Assembly: GCA_963664845.1 (NCBI GenBank)
Contig: OY761615.1
Coordinates: forward strand, 620,001 to 684,000
Direction of reading: 5' to 3'
Length of the DNA stretch: 64,000 bases
From: CAIYTF01 sp963664845
GTDB taxonomy: Bacteria; Bacteroidota; Ignavibacteria; Ignavibacteriales; Ignavibacteriaceae
This document shows positions 44,497-54,255 of this stretch, in pieces. The position numbers and the translations under genes are program-made. The first letter of the stretch is position 1. Each line of letters starts with the position of its first letter. The notes beneath the pieces are model-generated. The model worked only from the letters and a program-made list of their open reading frames with translations, was not told where the DNA came from and did not search any database.

Positions 44497-45273
44497 ATGC
44501 TCAAACAACATCCTACTGCCGTTATCAGTCCCAAGGCGCAACTTGGAGAAAATGTTGAAATTGGTCCGTTCGCGGTTATTGAAGACAACGTTACCATCGA
44601 CGAAGGATCATATATTGGTCCACACGCCTGCATTTATAATGGCGCGCATATAGGGAAAAATGTCCGTATTTTTCAATCGGCTTCCATTTCACACCAGCCG
44701 CAGGATTTGAAATATGCGGGTGAACCAACCGAAGTTTTCATCGGTGATGGCTCAACAATTCACGAATTTGTTACAGTACACCGCGGTACAACAGCTACAC
44801 GAAAGACCATCGTTGGGCAAAATGTGCTGCTCATGGCCTGTTCTCACATAGCTCACGACTGCCGCGTGGGTGACAACTGCATTGTTGCAAACGGCGTACT
44901 GCTCGCCGGGCACGTTCACATTGATGACTGGACCATACTTGGCGGTGCGGTGGTAATTCATCAATTCACCCAGATAGGCAGAAATTGCATGATTGGCGGC
45001 GGATATCGCGTTACGCAGGATGTGCCACCCTATGTATTGCTTGCAGGCGAGCCATCAAGATATGAAGGGCTTAACGTGGTTGGGCTGCGCAGACGCGGTT
45101 TTACTACTGACCAGATAGCATCCCTTAAAACTGTATATGGGATACTCTATAATAAGAGTCACAACGTGAGCCAGGCACGGGCTATTATCGAAAAGGAATT
45201 TGCCGGCGACGCGCTTGTTGAAACAGTTGTAGATTTTTTGCGCCGCAGCAAACGCGGAATAGCAGGCAAATGA
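44497..45273 (+). CDS. lpxA: UDP-N-acetylglucosamine acyltransferase
   Basis: This 258-residue first enzyme of lipid A synthesis transfers 3-hydroxyacyl from ACP to UDP-GlcNAc. A left-handed beta-helix is clear from repeated hexapeptides (VEIGPFAVIEDNVTIDEG, IGKNVRI). The catalytic His region is MACSHIAHDCRVGDN, and the acyl-length region is GGYRVTQDVPPYVLLAGEPSRYEGLN. The C-terminal helices follow. The stop overlaps the next gene by 4 bp (ATGA). Confidence 0.95.
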   Translation: MLKQHPTAVISPKAQLGENVEIGPFAVIEDNVTIDEGSYIGPHACIYNGAHIGKNVRIFQSASISHQPQDLKYAGEPTEVFIGDGSTIHEFVTVHRGTTATRKTIVGQNVLLMACSHIAHDCRVGDNCIVANGVLLAGHVHIDDWTILGGAVVIHQFTQIGRNCMIGGGYRVTQDVPPYVLLAGEPSRYEGLNVVGLRRRGFTTDQIASLKTVYGILYNKSHNVSQARAIIEKEFAGDALVETVVDFLRRSKRGIAGK

Positions 45274-46052
45274 AATATTATTATTTGAATTCCGGTGCAC
45301 ACACCGGGAAGTTCAATATGGACTTTGACATTGCCCTGGCTGAACATTGCAAAGAAAATGAGTTTTATTTCAGATTATATACCTGGCAGCCTTATTGTCT
45401 CTCGCTTGGCGCCAACCAGAACGATTCCATGATCAATACAACAAAGCTCCAGGAACATTCAATCGATCTGGTGCAACGGCCTTCTGGCGGGAAAGCCATT
45501 TTGCACGCTCAGGAATTGACGTATTCGGTCGTGTGCCCCACAAGCACCAGTTTCACCCCGCAGCAAATATACCGGCAAATTAACGAGGCCTTATTATGTG
45601 GTCTGGAATTGTATGATGAAAGATTAAAAACGGCTGAGATGGAACATGTACAGCCGGATTTCAGAAACCTTTTCCATAAACAGGAAAATGTCGCCTGCTT
45701 CAGTTCCTCTGCCAAAAACGAACTAAAGTTCGACCATAAAAAACTGATCGGCAGCGCTCAGCGGAAAATGGGCAGCGTGGTACTTCAGCACGGCTCACTG
45801 CTTTGTGGCACCTTTCATAAACGCATAACCGAATTCCTTACGTGTGACGCGAACACCCTGCAGTTGATACAAAATGATCTGGAAGAAAAGACTATTGAAC
45901 TTGAAACTGTTCTTCAGGAACAGGTAAATTATGAACGGTTGGAAAAAGCCTTGCTGACCGGATTCGAGCAGCATTTTTCAACGAAGTTTGAGGAATTGCT
46001 TCCTCAGCAATTTATTGATACACTACATTTTGAAGAAATGAACATTCTATGA
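45270..46052 (+). CDS. LipM-like octanoyl transferase (lipoate synthesis)
   Basis: This 260-residue protein of the biotin/lipoate protein ligase fold shows NMDFDIALAEH, then LGANQN, VQRPSGGKAILHAQELTYSV, a Cys in NVACFSSSAKNEL and GSAQRKMGSVVLQHGSL. The Cys in that place is found in LipM-type octanoyltransferases, which move octanoyl from ACP to lipoyl domains. LplA ligases lack it. The exact class (LipM or another amidotransferase such as LipL) is uncertain. The start overlaps lpxA by 4 bp and the end overlaps panB by 4 bp, so it is translated with lipid A and pantothenate genes. Confidence 0.75.
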   Translation: MKYYYLNSGAHTGKFNMDFDIALAEHCKENEFYFRLYTWQPYCLSLGANQNDSMINTTKLQEHSIDLVQRPSGGKAILHAQELTYSVVCPTSTSFTPQQIYRQINEALLCGLELYDERLKTAEMEHVQPDFRNLFHKQENVACFSSSAKNELKFDHKKLIGSAQRKMGSVVLQHGSLLCGTFHKRITEFLTCDANTLQLIQNDLEEKTIELETVLQEQVNYERLEKALLTGFEQHFSTKFEELLPQQFIDTLHFEEMNIL

Positions 46053-46864
46053 GTACCAGCACAACCTTTCGAAAAGTTACCACCAAAACCTTCGTGCTCA
46101 TGAAGCAAAAGGGCGTTAAGATTGCAGCTCTCACCGCCTACGACTATCTTACAGCCATGCTGCTGGATCGCAGCGGTATTGATTTGCTTCTTGTAGGCGA
46201 TTCACTCGCAAACGTCTTCCAGGGCAACGAGACTACCTTACCGGTAACTATGGATGAGATGATCTATCATACCAAAGCCGTCACGAAGGGGGTACAGCGC
46301 GCAATGGTTATCACGGATATGCCGTTTATGTCCTACCAGTTGGGAGTTGATGAAGCTTTCAGAAATGCCGGACGCATCATGAAGGAAACACACGCCGGCG
46401 GTGTCAAGATTGAAGGCGGCGAACGTGTAGCAGAGAGCGTTCACAAGATCACTAATGCCGGAATACCCGTCATGGGGCACATTGGCCTCACGCCGCAGAG
46501 TATTCATCAATTTGGAAGTTACCGCGAACGGGGAGCTTCGGAAGAAGAAGCCTTTGAAATATTTCGCGATGCAAAAATTCTGGAGGAAGCAGGCGCTTTT
46601 TGTATCGTGCTTGAAAAAATTCCGGCAAGTCTTGCAAAAAAGATTACCGAAAATCTGAAAATCCCTACCATTGGCATCGGAGGCGGCGTTCAATGCGACG
46701 GACAAATTCTTGTTACACCGGATATGCTTGGTCTTTACAAGGAATTTCAACCCCGGTTTGTCCGCCACTACGCAAACCTCGCCGATGAAATTTCTGTTGC
46801 AATAAAACAATATGTTGCTGACGTTAAAAGCGCCAGTTTCCCAAATGAGGCTGAAAGCTATTGA
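46049..46864 (+). CDS. panB: 3-methyl-2-oxobutanoate hydroxymethyltransferase
   Basis: This 271-residue TIM-barrel enzyme makes ketopantoate, the first step of pantothenate and CoA synthesis. Motifs: KIAALTAYDYLTAMLLDRSG, LLVGDSLANVFQGNETTLPV with the metal-binding Asp, GGVKIEGGERV, GIPVMGHIGLTPQS and IGIGGGVQCDGQILVTPDMLG. It is full length. It overlaps the LipM-like gene by 4 bp; the next gene (propeller) starts in its last codons with TTG. No panC or panD is seen in this window. Confidence 0.95.
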   Translation: MSTSTTFRKVTTKTFVLMKQKGVKIAALTAYDYLTAMLLDRSGIDLLLVGDSLANVFQGNETTLPVTMDEMIYHTKAVTKGVQRAMVITDMPFMSYQLGVDEAFRNAGRIMKETHAGGVKIEGGERVAESVHKITNAGIPVMGHIGLTPQSIHQFGSYRERGASEEEAFEIFRDAKILEEAGAFCIVLEKIPASLAKKITENLKIPTIGIGGGVQCDGQILVTPDMLGLYKEFQPRFVRHYANLADEISVAIKQYVADVKSASFPNEAESY

Positions 46865-47967
46865 GAAATAACATACTGACCCGCAACCTGGTTTTCCTGG
46901 TATTGTTTATTGCATTCCACAGTGTCTCACAGGCCGCTCCCTGGTATGACACTGCCCTTCCCGGCATCCAGGTAATGGATATGCATATATTTAAATCACA
47001 GTTATGGGTTGCATCCTATGGCAAGGGGATCTTCCAATATGACTTCGTGAAAAAAACCTGGAAAAACTATTCAACACAGAACCAGAATGCTGAAGATGAT
47101 TTTTACCACTGCATAGCGGTATCGGACGATTATATCTGGGCAGGGACCAGTGAAGGGCTGTACATTTATGACCGGAAGAAAGAGTCGTGGAAAAAACGCA
47201 AATTTATCGCCGGTGGAGAATACGGCAATTGGATCCGTGCTCTGTATTATGATCAGGATGAAGAGGTGCTCTGGGTCGGAAGATTCCAATACCTTACCCG
47301 GCTCGACGTACGGAAACAAAAATACGAAGACATCAACCTGCAGGTCGGCACCGATGATCGCTCCAACAACGTGAAGCTTCTCAAGGGCGATGGTGAAAAT
47401 TTTGTGTGGATTGGAACGGAATCAGGCGCCTTCAGATATGATAAAAAGAAGAATCCCTCCGACAAAGCTTCATATGAATACTTTTCGAACAAAGAGAACG
47501 CTTTCCGTGGTGAAGGCGATTATGTTTCCATCGGCGATATTTTTGCTGATGAGGACGCTGTATGGATAGCTACGGAGGAATTTGTAACCGTTGACAAACC
47601 GCGTTTTAATCTCGGCGGGTTGTTCAAATATGACCGTAAAGCCTCCTGGAGTAAATACGACCGTACTTCAGGGCTTGCAGGCAACGGGATTAAAGCAATA
47701 GCCAAGACGGGTAACCGGCTTTGGCTTGGTGTTTATTCATTCGAAAAAGAAGCAAAGAATGAAATTGGGCAAGGCTTAACTATGTTGAATACCTCAACCG
47801 GCAAAATCCAGAATATCCGCCTGGATGACATCAAGGCTGAGTCTAACCTCATCCGTTCACTGTTATTTGACGGTGACTCATTGTGGATCGGAACAGAAAA
47901 AGGGTTATACCGGATAACCTTTTCCAATCCGTTTGCCGTGTTTCCAAAAACAAAAAAAACAAAATAG
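46861..47967 (+). CDS. Exported beta-propeller-like protein
   Basis: The protein has 368 residues and a signal peptide (hydrophobic residues ~9-25, SQA^AP). It then has repeated propeller blades with the pattern xxWxGTxxGLYxYDxxxxxW, for example DYIWAGTSEGLYIYDRKKESW, ENFVWIGTESGAFRYD and DSLWIGTEKGLYRI. They resemble the periplasmic regulator propellers of two-component proteins, but there is no kinase or other domain here. Start is TTG at 46861, overlapping the panB stop (TTGA); an ATG start does not fit the signal peptide. Function unknown; it is in the lipid A/heptose cluster. Confidence 0.7.
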   Translation: MRNNILTRNLVFLVLFIAFHSVSQAAPWYDTALPGIQVMDMHIFKSQLWVASYGKGIFQYDFVKKTWKNYSTQNQNAEDDFYHCIAVSDDYIWAGTSEGLYIYDRKKESWKKRKFIAGGEYGNWIRALYYDQDEEVLWVGRFQYLTRLDVRKQKYEDINLQVGTDDRSNNVKLLKGDGENFVWIGTESGAFRYDKKKNPSDKASYEYFSNKENAFRGEGDYVSIGDIFADEDAVWIATEEFVTVDKPRFNLGGLFKYDRKASWSKYDRTSGLAGNGIKAIAKTGNRLWLGVYSFEKEAKNEIGQGLTMLNTSTGKIQNIRLDDIKAESNLIRSLLFDGDSLWIGTEKGLYRITFSNPFAVFPKTKKTK

Positions 47968-47991
47968 TATTTACCAGGAACTCACCTCAAT

Positions 47992-48987
47992 ATGATAACA
48001 ATGAAATTAAACCGGCTCGAAAGTTTGAAAAAGAAATTTGCCGGACAGAAGATTGCCGTGATTGGCGACGTTATGCTTGACTGCTACTACTGGGGTAACG
48101 TTAAAAGAATATCACCGGAAGCACCTGTTCCTGTTGTCGAAGTGGATAATGAATTCTTCCGCTTCGGCGGTGCATCCAACGTAGCCTTCAACATCATTAA
48201 ACTTGGAGCATCCCCCATTCCCTTTGGCGTTATCGGCGATGATAATTACGGCAGTATTTTCTCTTCACTTCTGCAGGAGGCCGGCATCACTTCGGACAGT
48301 TTGCTGATTGATCCGACCAGACCCACTACCGCCAAGACCAGAATTATTGCCCATAACCAGCACGTATTGCGCATTGACAAAGAAAGCACCAGCAGTATTA
48401 GTAAAGATATCCAGAATAAATTGCTGAAACACTTTGAGGAAGTACTCCCCGATTTGGATGGTATTATCCTGCAGGACTATAACAAAGGGGTGCTTACTCA
48501 AACCGTCATCAGGAAAGTGATCCGGCTCGCAAATAAGAAGGGCATACGGGTTACAGTTGATCCAAAATTCAATAACTTCTTTGAATACAAAAACGTGACC
48601 GTCTTTAAGCCAAACCGTAAAGAAGCGGAAGATGTTCTGGGAATGAAAATCCGCACTTCTGAGGATGTTTCAGAAGCTGGACAGCGACTGCTTCATAAGT
48701 TGAACGCAACTTACATTTTGCTTACCTTGGGAGAAGGTGGTATCGCGGTTTTCGAAAAGAACAACGTGGAAAAGCGTATGCCGACTCAGGCAAGGAAAGT
48801 TGCCGATGTTTCCGGTGCAGGCGACACAGTTATTTCCACTTTGACTGTTGCACTGACTGCCGGCGCCACAATTTATGAAGCGTGTTATTTGGCAAACTAC
48901 GCTGCCGGAATAGTTTGTGCAGAACCGGGAATTGTTCCTATTGAAATTGATACTTTATTTGACACGGTAAAAAAAGAGATAGCATGA
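47992..48987 (+). CDS. rfaE1: D-glycero-beta-D-manno-heptose-7-phosphate kinase
   Basis: This 331-residue PfkB-family kinase phosphorylates heptose 7-phosphate at C1 in ADP-heptose synthesis. It shows IAVIGDVMLDCYYWGNVKRISPEAPVPVV and FRFGGASNVAFNI near the start and the catalytic DVSGAGDTVISTLTVAL at the end. The E. coli HldE fusion is split here: the adenylyltransferase domain is the next gene, overlapping by 4 bp. A second ATG at 48001 is a possible start. Confidence 0.92.
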   Translation: MITMKLNRLESLKKKFAGQKIAVIGDVMLDCYYWGNVKRISPEAPVPVVEVDNEFFRFGGASNVAFNIIKLGASPIPFGVIGDDNYGSIFSSLLQEAGITSDSLLIDPTRPTTAKTRIIAHNQHVLRIDKESTSSISKDIQNKLLKHFEEVLPDLDGIILQDYNKGVLTQTVIRKVIRLANKKGIRVTVDPKFNNFFEYKNVTVFKPNRKEAEDVLGMKIRTSEDVSEAGQRLLHKLNATYILLTLGEGGIAVFEKNNVEKRMPTQARKVADVSGAGDTVISTLTVALTAGATIYEACYLANYAAGIVCAEPGIVPIEIDTLFDTVKKEIA

Positions 48988-49463
48988 AGGCTTTTTATTC
49001 GCTTGAAGAAATGATCGCAATTAGAACTCAACTGAAAAAGGAAGGGAAAACCGTAGTTTTCACTAATGGTTGTTTCGACATCCTTCATGCTGGACATGTG
49101 GACTACCTCGCCAAGGCCCGTGCTTGCGGTGATGTGCTCATTCTCGGGTTAAACAGCGATGTTTCTGTCCGCCTCATTAAAGGCGAGAAAAGGCCGATCG
49201 TACCCGAAGAGGAACGCGCTTTTCTGCTCTCCCAATTGCGCGTTGTTGACTACGTTGTCCTCTTCAACGAGCCAACGCCTGCCGAACTTATCGATGCACT
49301 CATTCCCGACGTTCTTATTAAAGGCGGTGATTGGGCAATCGACAAAATTGTGGGCCGGGAAACTGTTGAAGCTAACGGTGGGGTAGTAAAAACCATTCAA
49401 TTTGTTAACCAGCAATCAACTACCAATATTATTAAAACCGTTATTGAACGATATAGTGCATGA
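48984..49463 (+). CDS. rfaE2: D-beta-D-heptose 1-phosphate adenylyltransferase
   Basis: This 159-residue nucleotidyltransferase makes ADP-heptose from heptose 1-phosphate and ATP. Motif: VVFTNGCFDILHAGHVDYL (HxGH), then VDYVVLFNEPTP and the late segment STTNIIKTVIERYS. It overlaps rfaE1 and tamB by 4 bp each. Together with gmhA (58928) and rfaE1, the main steps of heptose supply are in this window; the phosphatase GmhB and epimerase HldD are not seen here. Confidence 0.93.
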   Translation: MKAFYSLEEMIAIRTQLKKEGKTVVFTNGCFDILHAGHVDYLAKARACGDVLILGLNSDVSVRLIKGEKRPIVPEEERAFLLSQLRVVDYVVLFNEPTPAELIDALIPDVLIKGGDWAIDKIVGRETVEANGGVVKTIQFVNQQSTTNIIKTVIERYSA

Positions 49464-52400
49464 AGGAAGACGAAGAGGGCGTTCCAAACGAATCCTCAGA
49501 AGACAAAAATTCGGAAAATCTTCTCCCAAAGGAAGACTCAAAGGAAGCTGCTGTTTCAGATAATGACATTGAAGCGGGTGCCCATAATGCTTCCTTAAAA
49601 AAAGAGAACGCATTCACGAGGCTGCGTAAGCGTACTGCTTTTCACAAAACCGTAAATTGGTTCGTGGGTTTTTTTGTTTTTGTTTCCGTCCTGTTTACTG
49701 TCTTACTGGGCTTTTCACAAACTTCTACCTTTCGCAAGTTTGTCAAAAACAAAGTTGTCGCAATACTCAATACCGAAACAAAGGGCACGTTTGCCATTGG
49801 AGAACTGGATGGTTCCTTCTTCACTACCCTGACACTGCGTAACATCCTTCTCACTTTTGAAGGCGATACGGTCGCCAGGGTCGAAAAAATCGACCTGCGC
49901 TTTTCTCCTCTCGCATTGCTGCGCAAGACAATTCGTGTGCGTGACTTTTCTATTCACTACCCCGTCGCAGTAATGGAAACAGACAGCACCGGTGTAGTAA
50001 ATTTTTCTAAGATTTTCCCTTCCAAACCAGACACCGATACTACTTCATCATCCTTCCCCTTCAAGATCTCAGTTGGCAACTTTGAGATTGTTGAAGGCAC
50101 CTTCAGAGTGATGGACTGGGACTATCGTGACAGTGTGCTGCCCATGAACGCGCTCAACATGAAAAATTTGCGCCTTGATAAACTCAACCTAAAATCAAGG
50201 GTCAGAGCAGATATTGACAATAAGGATTTTGAGCTGAATCTCGCAAACCTTTCGGCCTCCTGCAATATTAAAACCGTTCCCGAGGCAGTTATTTCCGGAG
50301 ATTTTGCGATCAACAGAAAAATCATCAATATTCAAAATTTTAAGATAAACGCACCCCAAACAGCACTTTCATTGAACCTTGAAACGGAAGGGCTTGATCT
50401 TTTTGGCAAAATCACCTCGGAGATATTTGCCAAAACGCAGCTTAATCTTAGGCTCAATCTTGAGAAATTTTCCTTTGCCGATTTGGAAACCTTTGTACCC
50501 GCAGTGGATATGCTTCGGGGAAATCTTTCCGGTGAATTGAGCGCGTCCGGGATCATACATAAGATTGATATCGAGAAACTGGCACTGAAATATGACTCAA
50601 CTTCCTTGCAGTTGAAAGGTGTCTTGGAGAATCTTGATAAACCTTCAGAACTATTGATTTCTGCCGACATGACTAAATCAAGACTGCTGATGCGAAATGT
50701 TGAAGATATACTTCCCATGGTGACACTTGCCCCTATGCCCGGCTTCGAGATGATTCAAATTGACAGCCTGTCTTTCCATGGCAAACCACTTGACTTCAAC
50801 AGTTCCGCAAAGCTTCTTGCGTCAGGCGGAGTGCTGCGAATGAATGCGAAGATGGATTTTACCAAGGCTGAAACTAAATACACGGTCGCCGTCGACGCAG
50901 GGAATATGGATCTAAAAGGGCTTGCTCATTTCCCGGTTAATCTTAATGGCAAAGCAAAAATTGAAGGATCAGGTTTTGATCCTAAAAAAGCAATCTTGGA
51001 TTGTGAATTTAACGGCGATTATTCCACCATAGGATCAAAGAACTTTTCGCATCTCTTTTTCTCTTCGCAGATCAAAGAAGGAAAACTGGCTGCAACTATG
51101 CGGGCAATCTCTGCAGAGGATTCGCTGCTCCTCCATGGAAGTGCCGATTTTATCATAGATACACTGGTAGTCTATCAGGTTGGAATCTCAATGTTCAGTT
51201 TCAATCTAGGTACCCTGCTCAACGATACCGCACTCACATCCAATATTAATCTGGATTTTCAGATCGATGCAAAGGGGCTTCGCCCCGATGACATTTCCGG
51301 TAATGCCAGTTTACGTGTTACCGATTCGCGTTTACTCGCAAGAGACATTCAACTGCTGACAGCCGATTGCCTGATAAAGAAGACTGACGGTAACAATAGG
51401 GAAATCTCACTCCGTTCAAATCTTGCTGATATTAATATCAAAGGTGACTTCTCTATTCCTGATTTTATTTCTTCCGTTGCATTTGAAAGCATGGAGATCA
51501 CTGACTTATCCTTTAAAAAATTACGCCAGCTATTCCCCAGTATAGTGGCACCTGATTCGGTGTTGGTCACAATCCCCGAAAAGGAAATTAAACGGCAACA
51601 ACTCATTACCTACCGTGTTGCTTTCGATTGCGCTATAAAAGACACCCAGCAAATCAACTACCTGCTCCCTGATGCTAAGCTGAAATTTGACGGGGATATA
51701 GAGGGTAGCGCTACCAAAACCACTTCAGCTTTCAATTTCTTCGTGTCGGCTGATGCCAGAACACTGAAATTGGAAAATCAGGACAACGCTTTTCTGGCGG
51801 ATAATTGTGTATTAAAAACGGCCCTCTACAAACCTCTTGCAGTGAACTCACTGGAAAAGGTAAAATTTGAAGTGTCCTGCAATGCCAGCCACCTGTTTAT
51901 GGGACAGACGCTGAGTGACGTGGTTTTCAGGCTAAAACTGAACAATGGTGTAGCCGCACTCTCGGGGTCCACCGGGATCCGCGATAATATAAAAACCGGA
52001 TTTTCTGCTTCGATGAATTTGCTCTATGATTCGCTGTATCTGAAATGTGATACACTTATGGTCAGGTATAACCAGTTTGAAATGAAAAACACGAAGAGCT
52101 TCATGGTTTCATATCGGAACAACGACATCCTGATTCATGATTTTGAACTTACACGCGGGAATTCGCTCTTCAAAGCTGATGGCCGGCTTTCGTTCGATCG
52201 GGAGAACGACCTTGCTCTTGAATTGGTGAATTTTGCCGGGTATGACATCAGTTATAATCTGCTTGGGATATCTCCGAATGAAGTGATCAATAACAAGATC
52301 AATCTGAAGCTTAACATTAAAGGGACCCAGAAAGCACCACTAATGACCATGGCATTAGATGTTGATAGTGTATCATACCGTTCAACAAATTTTGGCTCAC

Positions 52401-54103
52401 TTAAAGGCAATTTCGCATATAAGGATCAAAAGCTTTCAACAGATGTGAGATTTGTTGATTATTCAGGCAAAGAAAGAAAAGAACGGTTTTATCTCACCGG
52501 TTCCCTTCCAATTAACCTGGGTTTTTCCGATGTCAAAGAACGGATATCCAACACTGAGCCGGTCGATTTGCATTTTCAGGCAACCGAGTTCAACATTGCT
52601 TCACTGGCCAGCTTTGCCTCGGGAATCAACCGTCTTAGTGGCCTGATCAATGCGAATGTTGATATCGGGGGAACCTTAAACAATATTCGCCCTAACGGTT
52701 TTTTGCGGGCAACCGATGTTACTTTTCATGTCATCCAGAATAATCTGGACTATTCTTCGGGCATGCATGTAACGCTAAAAAATGAGGTAATAGCAATAGA
52801 CAGTTTTGTTGTCCAAAATGCAAGTAAAGTAAAAAATAAAGGAAGGTTATCCGGTCACGGGACCATAGAGACAACCAGTGACCAGGGATTGAACATAAGT
52901 GCTATTTTGCAGGGTGACTTAACCGTTCTCTCGGAAGATTCAAAAACATCAAACAGCTCCATTTACGGTAATTTATTTGTAGGGATCGATGGTGAGTTGA
53001 CCATCAATGTTACAAAAGACCGAACATTCCTGTATGTGCCATTGATTATAAAGGAATCTAACGTCATTTTCCCGTCAACACAATCATCATATTCCTCGTC
53101 GGGAGATAATTTCATCTATCGCGCGCAGGCAAAGAATGTCACCCTCTCCCGCTACGAACAGGAAATTCAACGCCTGAACGCTTTGGCTGCCGAGAAAAAA
53201 CTTAACACCGAGATTAAAGGCAGCACTTCAAGCTTTGATTATGAGATAAAGGTGAAAATCCAGAAAGAAGCTAATTTTGTGTTCCTGCTTTCTCCTGAGA
53301 CCAATCTGAAATTAAATGCTGTTCTCAAAGGTGATGTTATTTTTGAACGAAAAGATGGAATACAAAACTTCCAGGGCGAGTTGAAAGTGCTTGATGGTTC
53401 AACGCTTGAATTTTTTAAAACATTTACGGCAACCGGTTCCGTCCGTTTTGAGAGTGACCTCACAAACCCCAATCTGGATATTGTGGGTATGTATAAAGCA
53501 TATTATCAAAAATCCGACACGAACAGTGCAACAGGTGGAAAAGAGGATGAAGTTGCAGTCAAGGTGCGGCTCACTGGTCCGTTGCATGACCTTGCAAAAA
53601 ACTTTTCACAGAACACAAATAATATTGCCATATATGTGGGGAGCAGCAACATTGAAAAAGAGATTTCTTCCCCTGAATTGGACAAGGCAGATGCTGTTTG
53701 GTTTATCCTAACCGGTAAATTCACACGTGACCTTTCAGCACAGGAAAAGAGCAAGGCGGCAACACAGATTGATCCTATAACAGGAACGGCCACTTCCCTC
53801 GCCGGCTCGGTGCTGGCCGGTGTTCTCAATTCATACCTTGGCGACTATGTCAGAAGTATCGACCTCCGGAATAATGGAACCGGTACCGTGTTCAATCTGA
53901 GCGGACGGTTTAAAGATTTCCGCTACACATTTGGCGGCTCAACCAATTTTCTGCAGGATCTCTCTGCAGCTAATGTGCGGATAGAATACCCCCTCTCGGA
54001 AAGTTTTTCAATTCGCCTTGAACGAAGACAGTCCGTTACAGAGACCAATTATCAAAACGAAATGATAAATGAACTGGGTCTCCGTTACCGGGTTGAGTTT
54101 TAA
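49460..54103 (+). CDS. tamB: TamB/DUF490-family translocation and assembly protein
   Basis: 1547 residues. An acidic cytoplasmic start (~50 residues) is followed by one membrane segment (about 66-86) and a very long beta-rich periplasmic part with AsmA/TamB-type repeats (LRNILLTFEGDTVARVEKIDL; LEGVLENLDKP-like strands). The last ~400 residues match the TamB C-terminal domain, near GDVIFERKDGIQNFQGELKVL and the end ELGLRYRVEF. TamB-like proteins span the periplasm and serve transport of phospholipids or outer membrane proteins. No tamA partner is visible. The ATG overlaps the rfaE2 stop. Confidence 0.88.
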   Translation: MKEDEEGVPNESSEDKNSENLLPKEDSKEAAVSDNDIEAGAHNASLKKENAFTRLRKRTAFHKTVNWFVGFFVFVSVLFTVLLGFSQTSTFRKFVKNKVVAILNTETKGTFAIGELDGSFFTTLTLRNILLTFEGDTVARVEKIDLRFSPLALLRKTIRVRDFSIHYPVAVMETDSTGVVNFSKIFPSKPDTDTTSSSFPFKISVGNFEIVEGTFRVMDWDYRDSVLPMNALNMKNLRLDKLNLKSRVRADIDNKDFELNLANLSASCNIKTVPEAVISGDFAINRKIINIQNFKINAPQTALSLNLETEGLDLFGKITSEIFAKTQLNLRLNLEKFSFADLETFVPAVDMLRGNLSGELSASGIIHKIDIEKLALKYDSTSLQLKGVLENLDKPSELLISADMTKSRLLMRNVEDILPMVTLAPMPGFEMIQIDSLSFHGKPLDFNSSAKLLASGGVLRMNAKMDFTKAETKYTVAVDAGNMDLKGLAHFPVNLNGKAKIEGSGFDPKKAILDCEFNGDYSTIGSKNFSHLFFSSQIKEGKLAATMRAISAEDSLLLHGSADFIIDTLVVYQVGISMFSFNLGTLLNDTALTSNINLDFQIDAKGLRPDDISGNASLRVTDSRLLARDIQLLTADCLIKKTDGNNREISLRSNLADINIKGDFSIPDFISSVAFESMEITDLSFKKLRQLFPSIVAPDSVLVTIPEKEIKRQQLITYRVAFDCAIKDTQQINYLLPDAKLKFDGDIEGSATKTTSAFNFFVSADARTLKLENQDNAFLADNCVLKTALYKPLAVNSLEKVKFEVSCNASHLFMGQTLSDVVFRLKLNNGVAALSGSTGIRDNIKTGFSASMNLLYDSLYLKCDTLMVRYNQFEMKNTKSFMVSYRNNDILIHDFELTRGNSLFKADGRLSFDRENDLALELVNFAGYDISYNLLGISPNEVINNKINLKLNIKGTQKAPLMTMALDVDSVSYRSTNFGSLKGNFAYKDQKLSTDVRFVDYSGKERKERFYLTGSLPINLGFSDVKERISNTEPVDLHFQATEFNIASLASFASGINRLSGLINANVDIGGTLNNIRPNGFLRATDVTFHVIQNNLDYSSGMHVTLKNEVIAIDSFVVQNASKVKNKGRLSGHGTIETTSDQGLNISAILQGDLTVLSEDSKTSNSSIYGNLFVGIDGELTINVTKDRTFLYVPLIIKESNVIFPSTQSSYSSSGDNFIYRAQAKNVTLSRYEQEIQRLNALAAEKKLNTEIKGSTSSFDYEIKVKIQKEANFVFLLSPETNLKLNAVLKGDVIFERKDGIQNFQGELKVLDGSTLEFFKTFTATGSVRFESDLTNPNLDIVGMYKAYYQKSDTNSATGGKEDEVAVKVRLTGPLHDLAKNFSQNTNNIAIYVGSSNIEKEISSPELDKADAVWFILTGKFTRDLSAQEKSKAATQIDPITGTATSLAGSVLAGVLNSYLGDYVRSIDLRNNGTGTVFNLSGRFKDFRYTFGGSTNFLQDLSAANVRIEYPLSESFSIRLERRQSVTETNYQNEMINELGLRYRVEF

Positions 54104-54255
54104 AAAAAGTTGGTTAGTGAGTGCTGTGCGTTGGTGCTATCCAATTTGCCGGTGCACCGGGAAAGAGCACTTCATCAAATTCTATACGTTTTAATCCTGA
54201 AATTACTTAAATTTCAGTATTAATAGTTTTGCATATTTTATAATTAGCAGGCATA

